This document shows positions 43,995-53,556 of a stretch of DNA of 64,000 bases, in pieces (the stretch's first letter is position 1; every line of letters begins with the position of its first letter). Both the position numbers and the translations under genes were made by a program. The DNA is taken from assembly GCF_900115435.1 (NCBI RefSeq), contig NZ_FOWK01000005.1:184003-248002 (forward strand), read 5' to 3'. Origin of the DNA: Prevotella sp. tf2-5 (GTDB taxonomy: Bacteria; Bacteroidota; Bacteroidia; Bacteroidales; Bacteroidaceae). Below the pieces are notes generated by a model. The model was not told the DNA's origin, made no database searches, and saw nothing but the letters and a program-made list of their open reading frames with translations.

Positions 43995-45239
43995 ATGAGA
44001 ACGATAGGAATAATGATTGGACTGTTACTTGCCACCATGGGGGCAGAAGCAGACAATTGGCCTGACGGTAGTAGGATGGATGACTGGTTCCTACAAAGCG
44101 GGAAGGTGGACGTGGCTCAGTTAGGAAGACAGTATGTCATCACTGACTATGGGGTGTCAACAGATAGTACGCTGGTACAGACAACTTTGATACAACACGT
44201 CATCGACCTTTGTGCTGACAAAGGAGGAGGTGTCGTAGTCATACCAGAAGGAACCTTTCTTTCTGGAGCACTCTTTTTCCCACAAGGGACCCATCTGCAT
44301 GTCATAGGGCGACTGAAAGGCAGTGACCGTATAGCAGACTTCCCCGTCATGCTGACTCGTATCGAAGGGGAAACATGTAAGTATTTCCCTGCATTGGTCA
44401 ATGCCTATGAGGTAGATGGCTTTACGATTACAGGACATGGTACTATTGATGGCAACGGTCTCCGGTACTGGCAGGATTTCTGGCTTCGGAGACAGTGGAA
44501 CCCAGCATGTACAAATAAAGACAGTCAACGTCCACGACTGACCTATATCGCGAACTCAAAGCATGTCACGATACAGGATGTACACCTAGTCAATTCTCCT
44601 TTCTGGACCAATCATGTATATAAGAGTCATCATATACGTTTTATAGACTGCTATATCTATGCGCCTACAGAGGGGATATGGGAACAAGATGCCGCCAAGG
44701 GGGCTCCAAGTTCGGATGCCATTGACATTGACGCTTGTACGGATGTGGTGGTCAGAGGTTGTTATATGCATGTCAACGACGATGCCGTGGTACTGAAAGG
44801 CGGCAAAGGCACCTGGGCAGACATGGACGCTACGAATGGTGATAACCAAAGGATACTGATAGAGGAGTGCACCTATGGACGGGTACATGGCTGTCTGACA
44901 TTAGGCTCAGAATCCCTCCATAATCGGAATATCATTCTTCGCAGGTGCAAGACGACTAATGCCGACCGTGTGCTATGGTTGAAGATGCGTCCTGACACGC
45001 CCCAGCATTATGAGTATATCACTGTGGAGAATATCACAGGACATGGTGGCAGATTCCTGTTCGTTCATCCATGGACACAGTTTTATAAACCAGAGAAGAG
45101 GGATGATATGCCCCTCTCCCAATGTAACCATATCGTGATGCGGAACATACAGGTAGAGACACCTGTCATGCTGGACGTAGAACCATCGGACAAATACAAG
45201 CTCACCGATTTCTGGTTAGAAGGAAGACAGGTATACTAA
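43995..45239 (+). CDS. Glycoside hydrolase family 28 (polygalacturonase-like)
   Basis: A 414-residue secreted enzyme with a signal peptide to about residue 20. It is a right-handed beta-helix pectinase: substrate-site motif PSSDAIDIDACTDV (about 239-252), paired catalytic aspartates in HVNDDAVVLKGG (about 260-271) and the final motif GCLTLGSESLHN where classic polygalacturonases have G-H-G. The altered His region and the LWLKMRPD strand suggest a rhamnogalacturonan or exo-acting subfamily. It lies 12 bp after rnr and 25 bp before a peptidase gene, so it may be read on the same transcript. Confidence 0.87.
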   Translation: MRTIGIMIGLLLATMGAEADNWPDGSRMDDWFLQSGKVDVAQLGRQYVITDYGVSTDSTLVQTTLIQHVIDLCADKGGGVVVIPEGTFLSGALFFPQGTHLHVIGRLKGSDRIADFPVMLTRIEGETCKYFPALVNAYEVDGFTITGHGTIDGNGLRYWQDFWLRRQWNPACTNKDSQRPRLTYIANSKHVTIQDVHLVNSPFWTNHVYKSHHIRFIDCYIYAPTEGIWEQDAAKGAPSSDAIDIDACTDVVVRGCYMHVNDDAVVLKGGKGTWADMDATNGDNQRILIEECTYGRVHGCLTLGSESLHNRNIILRRCKTTNADRVLWLKMRPDTPQHYEYITVENITGHGGRFLFVHPWTQFYKPEKRDDMPLSQCNHIVMRNIQVETPVMLDVEPSDKYKLTDFWLEGRQVY

Positions 45240-45264
45240 CTATTACTTGTAACTTTATCGCCAA

Positions 45265-46092
45265 ATGAAGAGACTCGCATTATTTCTTTTGACCGTTTGC
45301 CTTGTGACATGCCAAAAAGCCCCGAAGGTGGTATTTACCGATGAGGTACTACTGCCCATGACACCTGTCAAGGACCAAGGACAAACGAACCTCTGCTGGG
45401 CATACGCCATGCTCTCCACCATAGAGACGGAGCATATCGCACGAGGTGACTCTGTGCATCTCTCCCCTTTCTATATCGAGAGGGTAGTTAAAAGAAAACA
45501 ACTACGAGGCATGGGCGCTACCCTGCTGAATATCATCAGGAGACACGGTATTGTCAGCTACGATGCCTATCCCGACACCTCCTACCACCATTTACCAGCT
45601 CCTCGCTGGGTCTTTATGTTAGGAGCCCGTTATACTCCGTTGGAGTTTGCACATAGTGTCTGTGCCCCTGACGAGTATATTGCCTTGACAAGCAACGAGA
45701 ACTATCCCTATTACAAGGAAGTGGTACTCGACCTGCCGGACAACTGGGAGCATAATTCCTTTTTGAATATCCCCAAGGACTCATTGCTGGCGCATGTCGA
45801 GCGAGCCATCCGCAACCGTCATGCCGTATGCTGGGAAGGAGATACGCATGAGCGAGGTTTCTCGTTCGAGGAAGGGATTGCCGACCGTCACAACCATTCT
45901 GCTCCCACCGACAACCACTGTATGGCGATTGTAGGAATCGCCCGTGACCCACAGCATCGCCTGTTCTTTACGATGAAGAACTCATGGGGCACCCATAATG
46001 CTTACAATGGGTTGATGTATATGTCTGCGGAATACTTAAGAGACAAGACGGTGGCGGTCTTTATGACGAAAGAAGCCTACGGAATTCCATAG
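45265..46092 (+). CDS. C1 (papain/bleomycin hydrolase-like) cysteine peptidase lipoprotein
   Basis: A 275-residue protein with a short lipoprotein signal (CLVTCQK, Cys 16). Papain-family active-site residues are all present: oxyanion Gln and Cys in VKDQGQTNLCWAYAM (Cys about 45), His in PTDNHCMAIVGIA (about 220) and Asn in FFTMKNSWGTHN (about 240). The layout is close to Bacteroidota aminopeptidase C-like enzymes, but it is shorter and exported. It ends in a hairpin that overlaps its stop codon. Confidence 0.88.
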   Translation: MKRLALFLLTVCLVTCQKAPKVVFTDEVLLPMTPVKDQGQTNLCWAYAMLSTIETEHIARGDSVHLSPFYIERVVKRKQLRGMGATLLNIIRRHGIVSYDAYPDTSYHHLPAPRWVFMLGARYTPLEFAHSVCAPDEYIALTSNENYPYYKEVVLDLPDNWEHNSFLNIPKDSLLAHVERAIRNRHAVCWEGDTHERGFSFEEGIADRHNHSAPTDNHCMAIVGIARDPQHRLFFTMKNSWGTHNAYNGLMYMSAEYLRDKTVAVFMTKEAYGIP

Positions 46093-46098
46093 GCTTCT
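46071..46098. terminator. Hairpin over the stop codon, between convergent peptidase and cysS genes
   Basis: AGAAGCCTA (46071-46079) pairs with TAGGCTTCT (46090-46098). The peptidase stop TAG begins the right arm. Confidence 0.55.
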
Positions 46099-46124
46099 CT
46101 GGTCTCAAGTTTCAGGATATATGC

Positions 46125-47618
46125 TTATTTGTTCAGTTTCCAAGTGACTCCGTCCTTGGTGTCCTTGACTTCGAAGCCGGCAGCAGCGAGGGCATCGCGA
46201 ATCTGGTCGCTGGTAGCCCAGTCTTTGTTGGCCTTTGCCTTGGCACGCAGGTCGAGCACCATGTCCACTACTTTTCCGAAAGCTTCCTCACGGGCATCAC
46301 TACCATTTCCTTTCTCCTCTTTGAGTCCCAGGATATCGAAAGCGAAGAGACGCATGGTCTCTGAGAGTTCCTTCAGACAATCGGCACAGATGGTAGCCTT
46401 GTGGTCAACAAGTTTATTGATGACGGTGCAAGCCTCGAAGAGATAGCTCAGCACCAGAGGTGTGGCAAAGTCGTCGTTCATGGCGTCGTAGCACTTCTCG
46501 CGCAGTTTTTTGACGATCTCGGATATCTCCGAGTTCTCTGAGTTCTCTGAGGGAGTTATCCTCTCCAGGTCGCTGATAGCGTTCATCAGTTTCTCGTAAC
46601 CCTTCTCGGCAGCCTGTAATGCCTCGTTGGAGAAGTCGACGGTTCCGCGATAGTGGGCTGAGAGCACGAAGAAACGGATGGTCATGGGTGAATAGGCTTT
46701 CTCCAGCAGTGGGTGATTACCCGTAAAGAACTGCTCCAGGGTGATGAAGTTATTATATGACTTACCCATTTTTTGACCGTTGATGGTCAGCATGTTATTG
46801 TGCATCCAGTACTTCACAGCAGGATGGCCCATCGAGGCCTGCGCCTGTGCTATCTCACACTCATGGTGTGGGAACACCAGGTCCATGCCGCCTCCGTGGA
46901 TGTCGAACATCTCACCTAGATACTTACGTCCCATGGCTGTGCATTCGCAATGCCAACCGGGGAATCCGTCGCTCCAAGGTGAGGGCCAGCGCATGATATG
47001 TTCCGGCTGAGCTTTCTTCCACAGGGCGAAATCGGCTTGGTTGCGCTTCTCGCCAACACCTGCCAGCTCACGGCTCTCGTCCTTGATGTTCTCCAGTGAT
47101 CGACCGCTCAAGATTCCGTATTTGAATTTCTTGTTGTAAGCCTCGATATCGAAATAGACAGAGCCGTTCGACTCATAGGCAAAGCCGTTGTCGAGAATCT
47201 GCTGAACCAACTGCTGCTGTTCGATGATGTGCCCGGTGGCATGAGGCTCGATAGAGGGGCGCAGCACGTTTAGCGCGTCCATATACTGATGGTAACGGTT
47301 GGTATAGTACTGGGCTATCTCCATCGGCTCCAACTGCTCCAGTCGTGCCTTCTTGGCAATCTTGTCCTCACCCTCGTCAGCGTCATGCTCCAGATGTCCT
47401 ACATCCGTGATATTACGGACATAACGCACCTTATAGCCCAAGTGCTTCAGATAACGGAACACCAAGTCGAAGGTAATGGCAGGACGGGCATGTCCCAGAT
47501 GGGGGTCACCATAGACGGTAGGACCACAAACATACATACCCACATGAGGTGCGTTGATAGGCTCGAAACGCTCTTTCTGTCGAGTCAGTGTATTGTAAAT
47601 AACTAATTTCGATTCCAT
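46125..47618 (-). CDS. cysS: Cysteinyl-tRNA synthetase
   Basis: A 497-residue class I synthetase charging tRNA-Cys. The HIGH-type motif is [15 protein letters not shown] and the KMSKS-type motif [11 protein letters not shown]. Zinc ligands appear in [15 protein letters not shown] and the HHE segment [16 protein letters not shown] 47618 ([16 protein letters not shown]) fits homologues. An in-frame repeat [12 protein letters not shown], four 9-bp DNA units at 46515-46553, interrupts the C-terminal helical domain. It is divergent from the acetyl-CoA hydrolase/transferase gene. Confidence 0.96.
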   Translation of the reverse strand: MESKLVIYNTLTRQKERFEPINAPHVGMYVCGPTVYGDPHLGHARPAITFDLVFRYLKHLGYKVRYVRNITDVGHLEHDADEGEDKIAKKARLEQLEPMEIAQYYTNRYHQYMDALNVLRPSIEPHATGHIIEQQQLVQQILDNGFAYESNGSVYFDIEAYNKKFKYGILSGRSLENIKDESRELAGVGEKRNQADFALWKKAQPEHIMRWPSPWSDGFPGWHCECTAMGRKYLGEMFDIHGGGMDLVFPHHECEIAQAQASMGHPAVKYWMHNNMLTINGQKMGKSYNNFITLEQFFTGNHPLLEKAYSPMTIRFFVLSAHYRGTVDFSNEALQAAEKGYEKLMNAISDLERITPSENSENSEISEIVKKLREKCYDAMNDDFATPLVLSYLFEACTVINKLVDHKATICADCLKELSETMRLFAFDILGLKEEKGNGSDAREEAFGKVVDMVLDLRAKAKANKDWATSDQIRDALAAAGFEVKDTKDGVTWKLNK

Positions 47619-47639
47619 ACTATTTTCATTAAATCGGTG

Positions 47640-47699
47640 CAAAGGTACAAAATAATTCTTAATTCTTAATTCTTAATTCTTATTTTATTAGTACCTTTG
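47640..47699. promoter_or_regulatory. Divergent promoters with a 7-bp repeat array between them
   Basis: The leftward -7 is TACCTTTG (complement of 47640-47647, cysS) and the rightward -7 is TACCTTTG (47692-47699). Between them four AATTCTT heptamers occupy 47654-47681, the place where both -33 elements should be. Confidence 0.65.
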
Positions 47700-47729
47700 C
47701 AACCAAATTATGAAATAATTTAGAAAGAA

Positions 47730-49235
47730 ATGGCTTATACACGTATGACCGCTGCAGAGGCTGCAGCATTGATTAAGAATGGCGATAACATCGCTATGAG
47801 TGGTTTTACACCTGCTGGTGTGGCAAAGGCTACAACCAAGGAACTGGCGAAGATTGCAGAGGCAGAGCATGCCGCAGGCAGAGAGTTTAAGGTAGGTATT
47901 TTCACTGGTGCGTCGACGGGTCAGTCGACAGATGGTGTGCTTGCCAACGCACAGGCTATCAAGTACCGTGCTCCTTACACCACGAATCCTGACTTCCGCA
48001 AGCATGTGAATATGGGTGAGATTCCTTATAACGACTTGCATCTGAGTCACATGGCACAGGAGTTGCGCTATGGTTTCTATGGTGATGTGGACTGGGCAAT
48101 CCTGGAGGTCTGTGATATTGAGGAGGTCGGCAACGACTATCATGTCTATCTGACCGCTGCTGGTGGTATCTCTCCAACGGCTGCGCGTCTTGCCAAGCAT
48201 GTCATTCTGGAACTTAACTCGTTCCACAACCCCAATGCGAAATATCTTCATGATGTTTATGAACCATTGGATCCTCCTTATCGCAAGCCCATCCCCATCG
48301 TGAATGTGAGCGACCGTATTGGTGTGTCTTATGTCTCTATCCCCAAGGAGAAGGTGGCTGGTGTCGTAGAGTGTAACATTCCTGATGAGGCTCGTGCCTT
48401 CAAGGACAGCGACCCTGTGACAGACAAGATTGGCTACCTGACTGCTGAGTTCCTCGTGGAAGAGATGCATAATGGACGTATCCCCAAGGAGTTCCTGCCT
48501 TTGCAGAGTGGTGTGGGTTCTACAGCGAACGCCATCCTCGGTGCACTGGGACAGGATAAACATGTTCCCGACTTCAATATCTATACAGAGGTATTACAGG
48601 ATGCTGTTGTAGAGATGATGCTGCACGGTCGTGTGAAGGATGCCTCCGCTTGCTCTCTGACGGTCTCCAACGACTGTCTGATGCAGGTTTACGATAACAT
48701 GGACCACTTCAAGAAGCACCTGACACTGCGTCAGAGCGAGATCTCCAACAGTCCTGAGGTCATCCGCCGACTGGGTGTTATCGCCATCAATACCGCTATC
48801 GAGTGTGATATCTATGGTAATGCCAACTCCACCCATATCAGTGGTGTGAAGATGATGAATGGTATCGGTGGCTCTGGCGACTTCATCCGCAATGCTTATC
48901 TGAGTATCTTCACTTGTCCTTCTACAGCAAAGGGTGGTGTGATTTCCAGCATCGTTCCTTTCGTCAGCCACCAGGACAGCTCTGAGCATGATGTGAATAT
49001 CATTGTTACAGAACAGGGTATTGCCGACCTGCGCGGCAAGGGTCCTGCCCAGCGCGCTGAGACGATCATCGAAAACTGTGCTCATCCCGACTACAAGCAG
49101 TTGTTATGGGACTACCTGAAGATTGCCAAGATGGGACAGACACGCCATAACCTGCCTGCCGCCTTCGCCATGCATGACACACTGGCTCGTAAGGGCGACA
49201 TGCATCTGACAGATTTCTCAGAATACCTTAAATGA
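47730..49235 (+). CDS. Acetyl-CoA hydrolase/CoA-transferase (succinate CoA-transferase type)
   Basis: A 501-residue class I CoA-transferase. The start MAYTRMTAAEAAALIKNGDN and AMSGFTPAG are typical. The catalytic Glu is in FNIYTEVLQDAVVEM (about residue 287) and the CoA-binding glycine loop in NGIGGSGDFIRNAY. Such enzymes move CoA between acetate and succinate in the succinate-acetate metabolism of Prevotella and Bacteroides. The GH3-like gene overlaps its stop by 4 bp. Confidence 0.92.
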   Translation: MAYTRMTAAEAAALIKNGDNIAMSGFTPAGVAKATTKELAKIAEAEHAAGREFKVGIFTGASTGQSTDGVLANAQAIKYRAPYTTNPDFRKHVNMGEIPYNDLHLSHMAQELRYGFYGDVDWAILEVCDIEEVGNDYHVYLTAAGGISPTAARLAKHVILELNSFHNPNAKYLHDVYEPLDPPYRKPIPIVNVSDRIGVSYVSIPKEKVAGVVECNIPDEARAFKDSDPVTDKIGYLTAEFLVEEMHNGRIPKEFLPLQSGVGSTANAILGALGQDKHVPDFNIYTEVLQDAVVEMMLHGRVKDASACSLTVSNDCLMQVYDNMDHFKKHLTLRQSEISNSPEVIRRLGVIAINTAIECDIYGNANSTHISGVKMMNGIGGSGDFIRNAYLSIFTCPSTAKGGVISSIVPFVSHQDSSEHDVNIIVTEQGIADLRGKGPAQRAETIIENCAHPDYKQLLWDYLKIAKMGQTRHNLPAAFAMHDTLARKGDMHLTDFSEYLK

Positions 49236-50755
49236 GTATTACCAGTTTAGTAAGATTTGTTTTCGAGCCCCGTATGCGGGCTTTGGAAAAGCATCAGACA
49301 CAAGGTGAGCTGTTGCAGCGGACGGTTTTGAACCACCTGGTGCAGACGGCAAAGGACACGGAATACGGAAGGAATCATGCCTTTGGTGGCATCAAAGGCT
49401 ATGAGGACTTCGTCAGACACTGTCCTGTGAACACCTATGAGGAGTTGAAGGGGCAGATTGACCGGATGCGTCATGGAGAGGCTGACGTGCTATGGAAAGG
49501 CAAGGTTCAGTGGTATGCTAAGTCCTCTGGCACGACGAATGACAAGTCGAAATTCATTCCCGTCAGTCCTGAGGGCTTGCAGAAGATTCACTATGCCGGA
49601 GGGTTCGACTCTGTGGCACTTTACCTGCGTAACAACCCGAAGTCCCGTTTGTTTGACGGACGCGCCTTGATATTAGGTGGCAGTCATGCCCCCAACTATA
49701 ACCTGCCAGGCTCACTGGTAGGTGACCTTAGTGCCATCCTCATCGAGAATATCAACCCGCTTGCCAATCTTGTACGAGTACCGAAGAAGCAGACTGCCTT
49801 GCTGCAGGACTTTGAGGTCAAGAGGGAGCGCATAGCCCGTGAGGCGATGAACAAGAACGTGACGAATATCTCCGGGGTGCCCTCATGGATGCTCTCCGTA
49901 CTGAACTGTATGATGGAGATCACGGGGAAGACGCATCTGGAGGAGGTATGGCCTAACCTGGAGGTGTTCTTCCATGGAGGTGTCGCCTTCACCCCTTACC
50001 GCAAACAGTATGAGCAGTTGATCACGTCACCCAGGATGCACTATATGGAGACTTATAATGCCTCAGAGGGTTTCTTCGGACTACAAGACGACCCTGCCGA
50101 CAAGGCGATGCTGCTGATGCTCGACTATGGGGTGTTCTATGAGTTCTCTGAGCTCTCTGATTACTCTGAGAACGCTGAGAATGCGAAAATCGTACCCCTT
50201 TGGGGAGTCGAGAAAGACAAAAACTATGCCATGCTGATCTCCACATCCTGTGGTCTATGGCGTTATAAGATTGGAGATACCATCCGTTTTACCTCCACCA
50301 ATCCCTATAAGTTCGTCATCACAGGACGTACCAAGAGTTTCATCAATGCCTTTGGCGAGGAACTCATCGTCGACAATGCCGAGCAAGGACTCTCCTATGC
50401 CTGTCAGCAGACGGGTGCGGAGGTGCTGGAATATACCGCTGCCCCGGTGTTCATGGATGCGAACGCGAAATGTCGTCACCAGTGGCTCATCGAGTTCTCG
50501 AAAGCACCTGCCGACCTCGCACAATTTGCCCGCTTGCTGGATCAGAGGCTACAGGAGGTGAACAGCGACTACGAGGCAAAGCGTTATAAGGATATCACGC
50601 TACAGCCCCTGGAGCTGATAGAGGCGCGGACGGGTCTTTTCAACGACTGGTTGAAGCTTCGTGGAAAACTGGGAGGACAGCATAAGGTGCCTCGTCTGAG
50701 CAACTCCCGTGAGCATATCGAGCAACTGCTTTCGCTCAACATGAAAAAGCAATAA
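49232..50755 (+). CDS. GH3 auxin-responsive promoter family (acyl-adenylate-forming) protein
   Basis: A 507-residue member of the GH3 branch of adenylate-forming enzymes. The ATP-binding motif is YAKSSGTTNDKSKFIP (about residues 91-106), with FHGGVAFTPYRKQ and METYNASEGFFGLQ further on. ATGA overlap with the preceding CoA-transferase suggests coupled translation. Plant GH3 enzymes conjugate acyl acids to amino acids; the bacterial substrate is unknown. An in-frame low-complexity segment (FSE-LSD-YSE-NAE-NAK) comes from a 9-bp-period DNA repeat at 50142-50185. Confidence 0.9.
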   Translation: MSITSLVRFVFEPRMRALEKHQTQGELLQRTVLNHLVQTAKDTEYGRNHAFGGIKGYEDFVRHCPVNTYEELKGQIDRMRHGEADVLWKGKVQWYAKSSGTTNDKSKFIPVSPEGLQKIHYAGGFDSVALYLRNNPKSRLFDGRALILGGSHAPNYNLPGSLVGDLSAILIENINPLANLVRVPKKQTALLQDFEVKRERIAREAMNKNVTNISGVPSWMLSVLNCMMEITGKTHLEEVWPNLEVFFHGGVAFTPYRKQYEQLITSPRMHYMETYNASEGFFGLQDDPADKAMLLMLDYGVFYEFSELSDYSENAENAKIVPLWGVEKDKNYAMLISTSCGLWRYKIGDTIRFTSTNPYKFVITGRTKSFINAFGEELIVDNAEQGLSYACQQTGAEVLEYTAAPVFMDANAKCRHQWLIEFSKAPADLAQFARLLDQRLQEVNSDYEAKRYKDITLQPLELIEARTGLFNDWLKLRGKLGGQHKVPRLSNSREHIEQLLSLNMKKQ

Positions 50756-50770
50756 TTATATAATGTGGAA

Positions 50771-52738
50771 ATGATGAAGAGGAGAGGAAATCTTTTAATT
50801 ATTACATTTTTCCATTTTATCATTGCAACCATCATTGCAAGCTGCGCCCGTATGGGACAGCCCGACGGAGGATGGTATGACGATGAGCCTCCTCGTATCA
50901 TCGGCTCCACACCAGAGGATGGCGCCACAGGAGTAAAGGAGAAGAAAATCACCATCCAGTTTGATGAGTATATCAAGGTTGACAATGCCACAGAGAAAGT
51001 CATCGTGTCACCTCCCCAGCTGGAGATGCCGGAGATCAAAGTGGCTGGTAAGAAAATTGTGGTGGAGCTGAAAGACACGCTGAAGCCTAATACCACCTAT
51101 ACCATCGACTTCAGTGACGCTATCAGCGACAATAACGAGGGCAATCCCCTGGGCAACTATACCTTCACCTTCTCCACTGGAGAGCAGATAGACACCTTCG
51201 AGGTGGCGGGTAATGTGCTGGACGCCTCGAACCTTGAACCCGTGAAGGGTATTCAGGTGGGACTGTATGACGACCTCAGCGATACGGTATTCAGGAAGAA
51301 GCCCCTGTTACGTGTGGCACGTACTGACGGACGAGGACGCTTCGTCATCAAGGGTGTCGCCCCTGGTGAGTATCGTGTCTATGCCCTGCAGGATGCTGAC
51401 GGTAACTATATGTTCAACCAGAAGAGTGAGATGATTGCTTATTCTCACCAGACCTACCAGCCCTCCTCAAAACCTGATATCCGACAGGATACTATCTGGA
51501 AGGACACCCTGCACATCGACAATATCATCCAGGTGCCATATACCCATTTCTATCCTGATGACATCGTGCTGCTGGCGTTCCAGGAGATACAGACAGACCG
51601 TTATCTGCTGAAACAACCAGAGCGTAAGGACCCGGACCGCTTCACCCTCTATTTCAGCTATGGGAATCCCCAGTTGCCAGAGATCAGGGGACTGAACTTC
51701 AACGAGCAGGACGCCTTCGTCTTGGAAGCCAGTGAGAAGAAGGACACCCTCACCTATTGGTTGAAGGACACCACCCTTGTTAACCAGGACACCCTGCGCA
51801 TGGAACTGAGTTATCTCATGACAGACTCCGCGGGAATACTGGTCACACAGGTGGATACTGTGGATGTCCTGGCAAAGACGAGTTATGAGAAACGACAGAA
51901 GGAGCTGAAGAAGTCCATCGAGGAATGGGAGAAGAAACAGGAAAAGCTGAAGAAGCGTGGAGAGCCCTATGACAGTATCATGCCCCCAAAGCCCCTGGAG
52001 GTTAAATATAATGTGAGACAACAGATGGACCCTGACTATATTACGACCTTTGAGATGCCGTCACCCCTCATCCATTGTGACTCGTCAGCGATCCACCTCT
52101 ATACAAAGATAGACAGTCTGTGGTATAACACTCCCTTTGAGTTCCACCGAAAGGACTCCACCCTGCGGGAATATGTGTTTGTCGCGGAATGGCAGCCGGA
52201 CACAGAGTATAGTCTGGAAATCGACTCCGCTGCCTTCGTGGATATCTACGGACTTGCATCGCCAGCCTTTAAACAAGGTATCAAGGTGCGCTCGATGGAT
52301 GAGTATGCCACCTTGCTGATGCAGCTGAGTGGAAAGAACGATACCACGGTGGTGGTGGAACTGCTCGATAAAGGTGACAAAGCCCTGAAGCAAGTAAGGG
52401 CTCTCAATGGGAATGCCGAATTCTTCTACCTGTCACCGGGGAAGTACTACATCCGTGCGTTCATCGACCGTAACGGCAATGGTCAATGGGACACTGGTAA
52501 CTATGATCAGGACTTACAGGCTGAGGAGGTCTATTACTACCCCAACAGCATCGAGTGTAAAGCTAAGTTTGATGTCACACTGCCCTGGAACCTGACGGGT
52601 ACGCCACTGACACGACAAAAACCTGACGCCATCACAAAACAGAGACCTGACAAAGAGCAACAGAAACTGCGTAACCGTAATGCGGACCGTGCCCGTGAGT
52701 TAGGGATAGAATATGTCAAAAAAGAAACCGTAAAATAG
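50771..52738 (+). CDS. Big_5/Ig-like-domain lipoprotein
   Basis: A 655-residue lipoprotein with a signal peptide and Cys after IIAS (residues of about 20-27). An SbsA-type Ig-like (Big_5) domain follows, with PPRIIGSTPEDGATGVKEKK and KPNTTYTIDFSDAISD at about 40-140. A carboxypeptidase-regulatory-like domain is suggested by VAPGEYRVYALQDADGNY, and a second similar stretch by SPGKYYIRAFIDRNGNGQWD near the C-terminus. The C-terminus is basic. Such proteins are widespread single-copy outer-membrane lipoproteins in Bacteroidota, and the function is unknown. The first in-frame ATG (50771) is used; 50774 is equally possible. Confidence 0.83.
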   Translation: MMKRRGNLLIITFFHFIIATIIASCARMGQPDGGWYDDEPPRIIGSTPEDGATGVKEKKITIQFDEYIKVDNATEKVIVSPPQLEMPEIKVAGKKIVVELKDTLKPNTTYTIDFSDAISDNNEGNPLGNYTFTFSTGEQIDTFEVAGNVLDASNLEPVKGIQVGLYDDLSDTVFRKKPLLRVARTDGRGRFVIKGVAPGEYRVYALQDADGNYMFNQKSEMIAYSHQTYQPSSKPDIRQDTIWKDTLHIDNIIQVPYTHFYPDDIVLLAFQEIQTDRYLLKQPERKDPDRFTLYFSYGNPQLPEIRGLNFNEQDAFVLEASEKKDTLTYWLKDTTLVNQDTLRMELSYLMTDSAGILVTQVDTVDVLAKTSYEKRQKELKKSIEEWEKKQEKLKKRGEPYDSIMPPKPLEVKYNVRQQMDPDYITTFEMPSPLIHCDSSAIHLYTKIDSLWYNTPFEFHRKDSTLREYVFVAEWQPDTEYSLEIDSAAFVDIYGLASPAFKQGIKVRSMDEYATLLMQLSGKNDTTVVVELLDKGDKALKQVRALNGNAEFFYLSPGKYYIRAFIDRNGNGQWDTGNYDQDLQAEEVYYYPNSIECKAKFDVTLPWNLTGTPLTRQKPDAITKQRPDKEQQKLRNRNADRARELGIEYVKKETVK

Positions 52739-52748
52739 ATAAAGAATC

Positions 52749-53555
52749 ATGAAACGACTGCTTTTGGTATTATTTACGTCATGCGCCATGCTGACTGCCC
52801 ATGCCCAATGTGGTACAGAGAATACAGCTTTTAAGTCTGGGGAGTTCCTCTCCTATGATCTTTACTTCAACTGGAAATTCGTATGGATGAAGGTGGGTAC
52901 GGCGTCTATGTCTATCGTACAGTCGACCTATAATGGCAAACCTGCCTTCCGTAGTAGTCTGATCACAAGGGGTAACAGCAAGCTCGACAACTATTTCGTC
53001 ATGCGTGACACCCTGTTGTGCTATACCAACCTAGACCTCTCCCCGCTATATTTCCGTAAAGGTGCCCGGGAGGGGAAACGCTATTATGTGGATGAGCTGT
53101 GGTACACCTATCCCAATACCAACTGCCACCTGCGGATGCATCGTATCGACCACGACGGTGACGTGCATTGGAAAGATGCGGAGTATAAGGACTGTATCTA
53201 CGACATGATGAGTATCTTCCTCCGTGCCCGTAACTTCGATGCCTCCAAGCTGAAGGTCGGAGAGAATATCCCCATGCCTATCAGTGATGCCCGCCACCTG
53301 TCTAACTCGTGGCTGAAATTTACCGGTAAGACGACCATCAAGATGCGCAACAGCAGTGCTAAGTTCCGCTGTCTCACCTTCTCGTTTATCGAGCGTGAGG
53401 ACGGCAAGAACCATGAGCTGATCCGTTTCTTCGTCACCGACGACAAGAACCACCTGCCCGTACGCCTCGACCTCTTCCTGTCGTTTGGCTCCGCGAAATG
53501 CTACCTGACAGGATTCAAGGGCTTGCGTAACGACATGACCTCAAAGGTGGAATAG
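52749..53555 (+). CDS. DUF3108 periplasmic protein
   Basis: A 268-residue secreted protein with a signal peptide ending AHA-QC (about residues 18-21). The DUF3108 pattern begins FKSGEFLSYDLYFNWKFVWM and continues with a lipocalin-like beta-rich body (GNSKLDNYFVMRDTL; KRYYVDELWYTYP; GENIPMPI). Distant relatives bind lipophilic ligands, but the role is unproven. It lies 10 bp behind the Big_5 lipoprotein, a conserved-looking pair. Its stop is 1 bp from the convergent aldo/keto reductase. Confidence 0.8.
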   Translation: MKRLLLVLFTSCAMLTAHAQCGTENTAFKSGEFLSYDLYFNWKFVWMKVGTASMSIVQSTYNGKPAFRSSLITRGNSKLDNYFVMRDTLLCYTNLDLSPLYFRKGAREGKRYYVDELWYTYPNTNCHLRMHRIDHDGDVHWKDAEYKDCIYDMMSIFLRARNFDASKLKVGENIPMPISDARHLSNSWLKFTGKTTIKMRNSSAKFRCLTFSFIEREDGKNHELIRFFVTDDKNHLPVRLDLFLSFGSAKCYLTGFKGLRNDMTSKVE

Positions 53556-53556
53556 G

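Noticed and set aside
47688..48563. 291-codon frame antisense to the acetyl-CoA hydrolase/transferase gene
   Set aside because: The sense frame has clear catalytic motifs and a promoter. The antisense one has neither.
51467..52021. 184-codon frame antisense to the Big_5 lipoprotein
   Set aside because: A shadow of a lipoprotein gene with a clear signal peptide and domain pattern.
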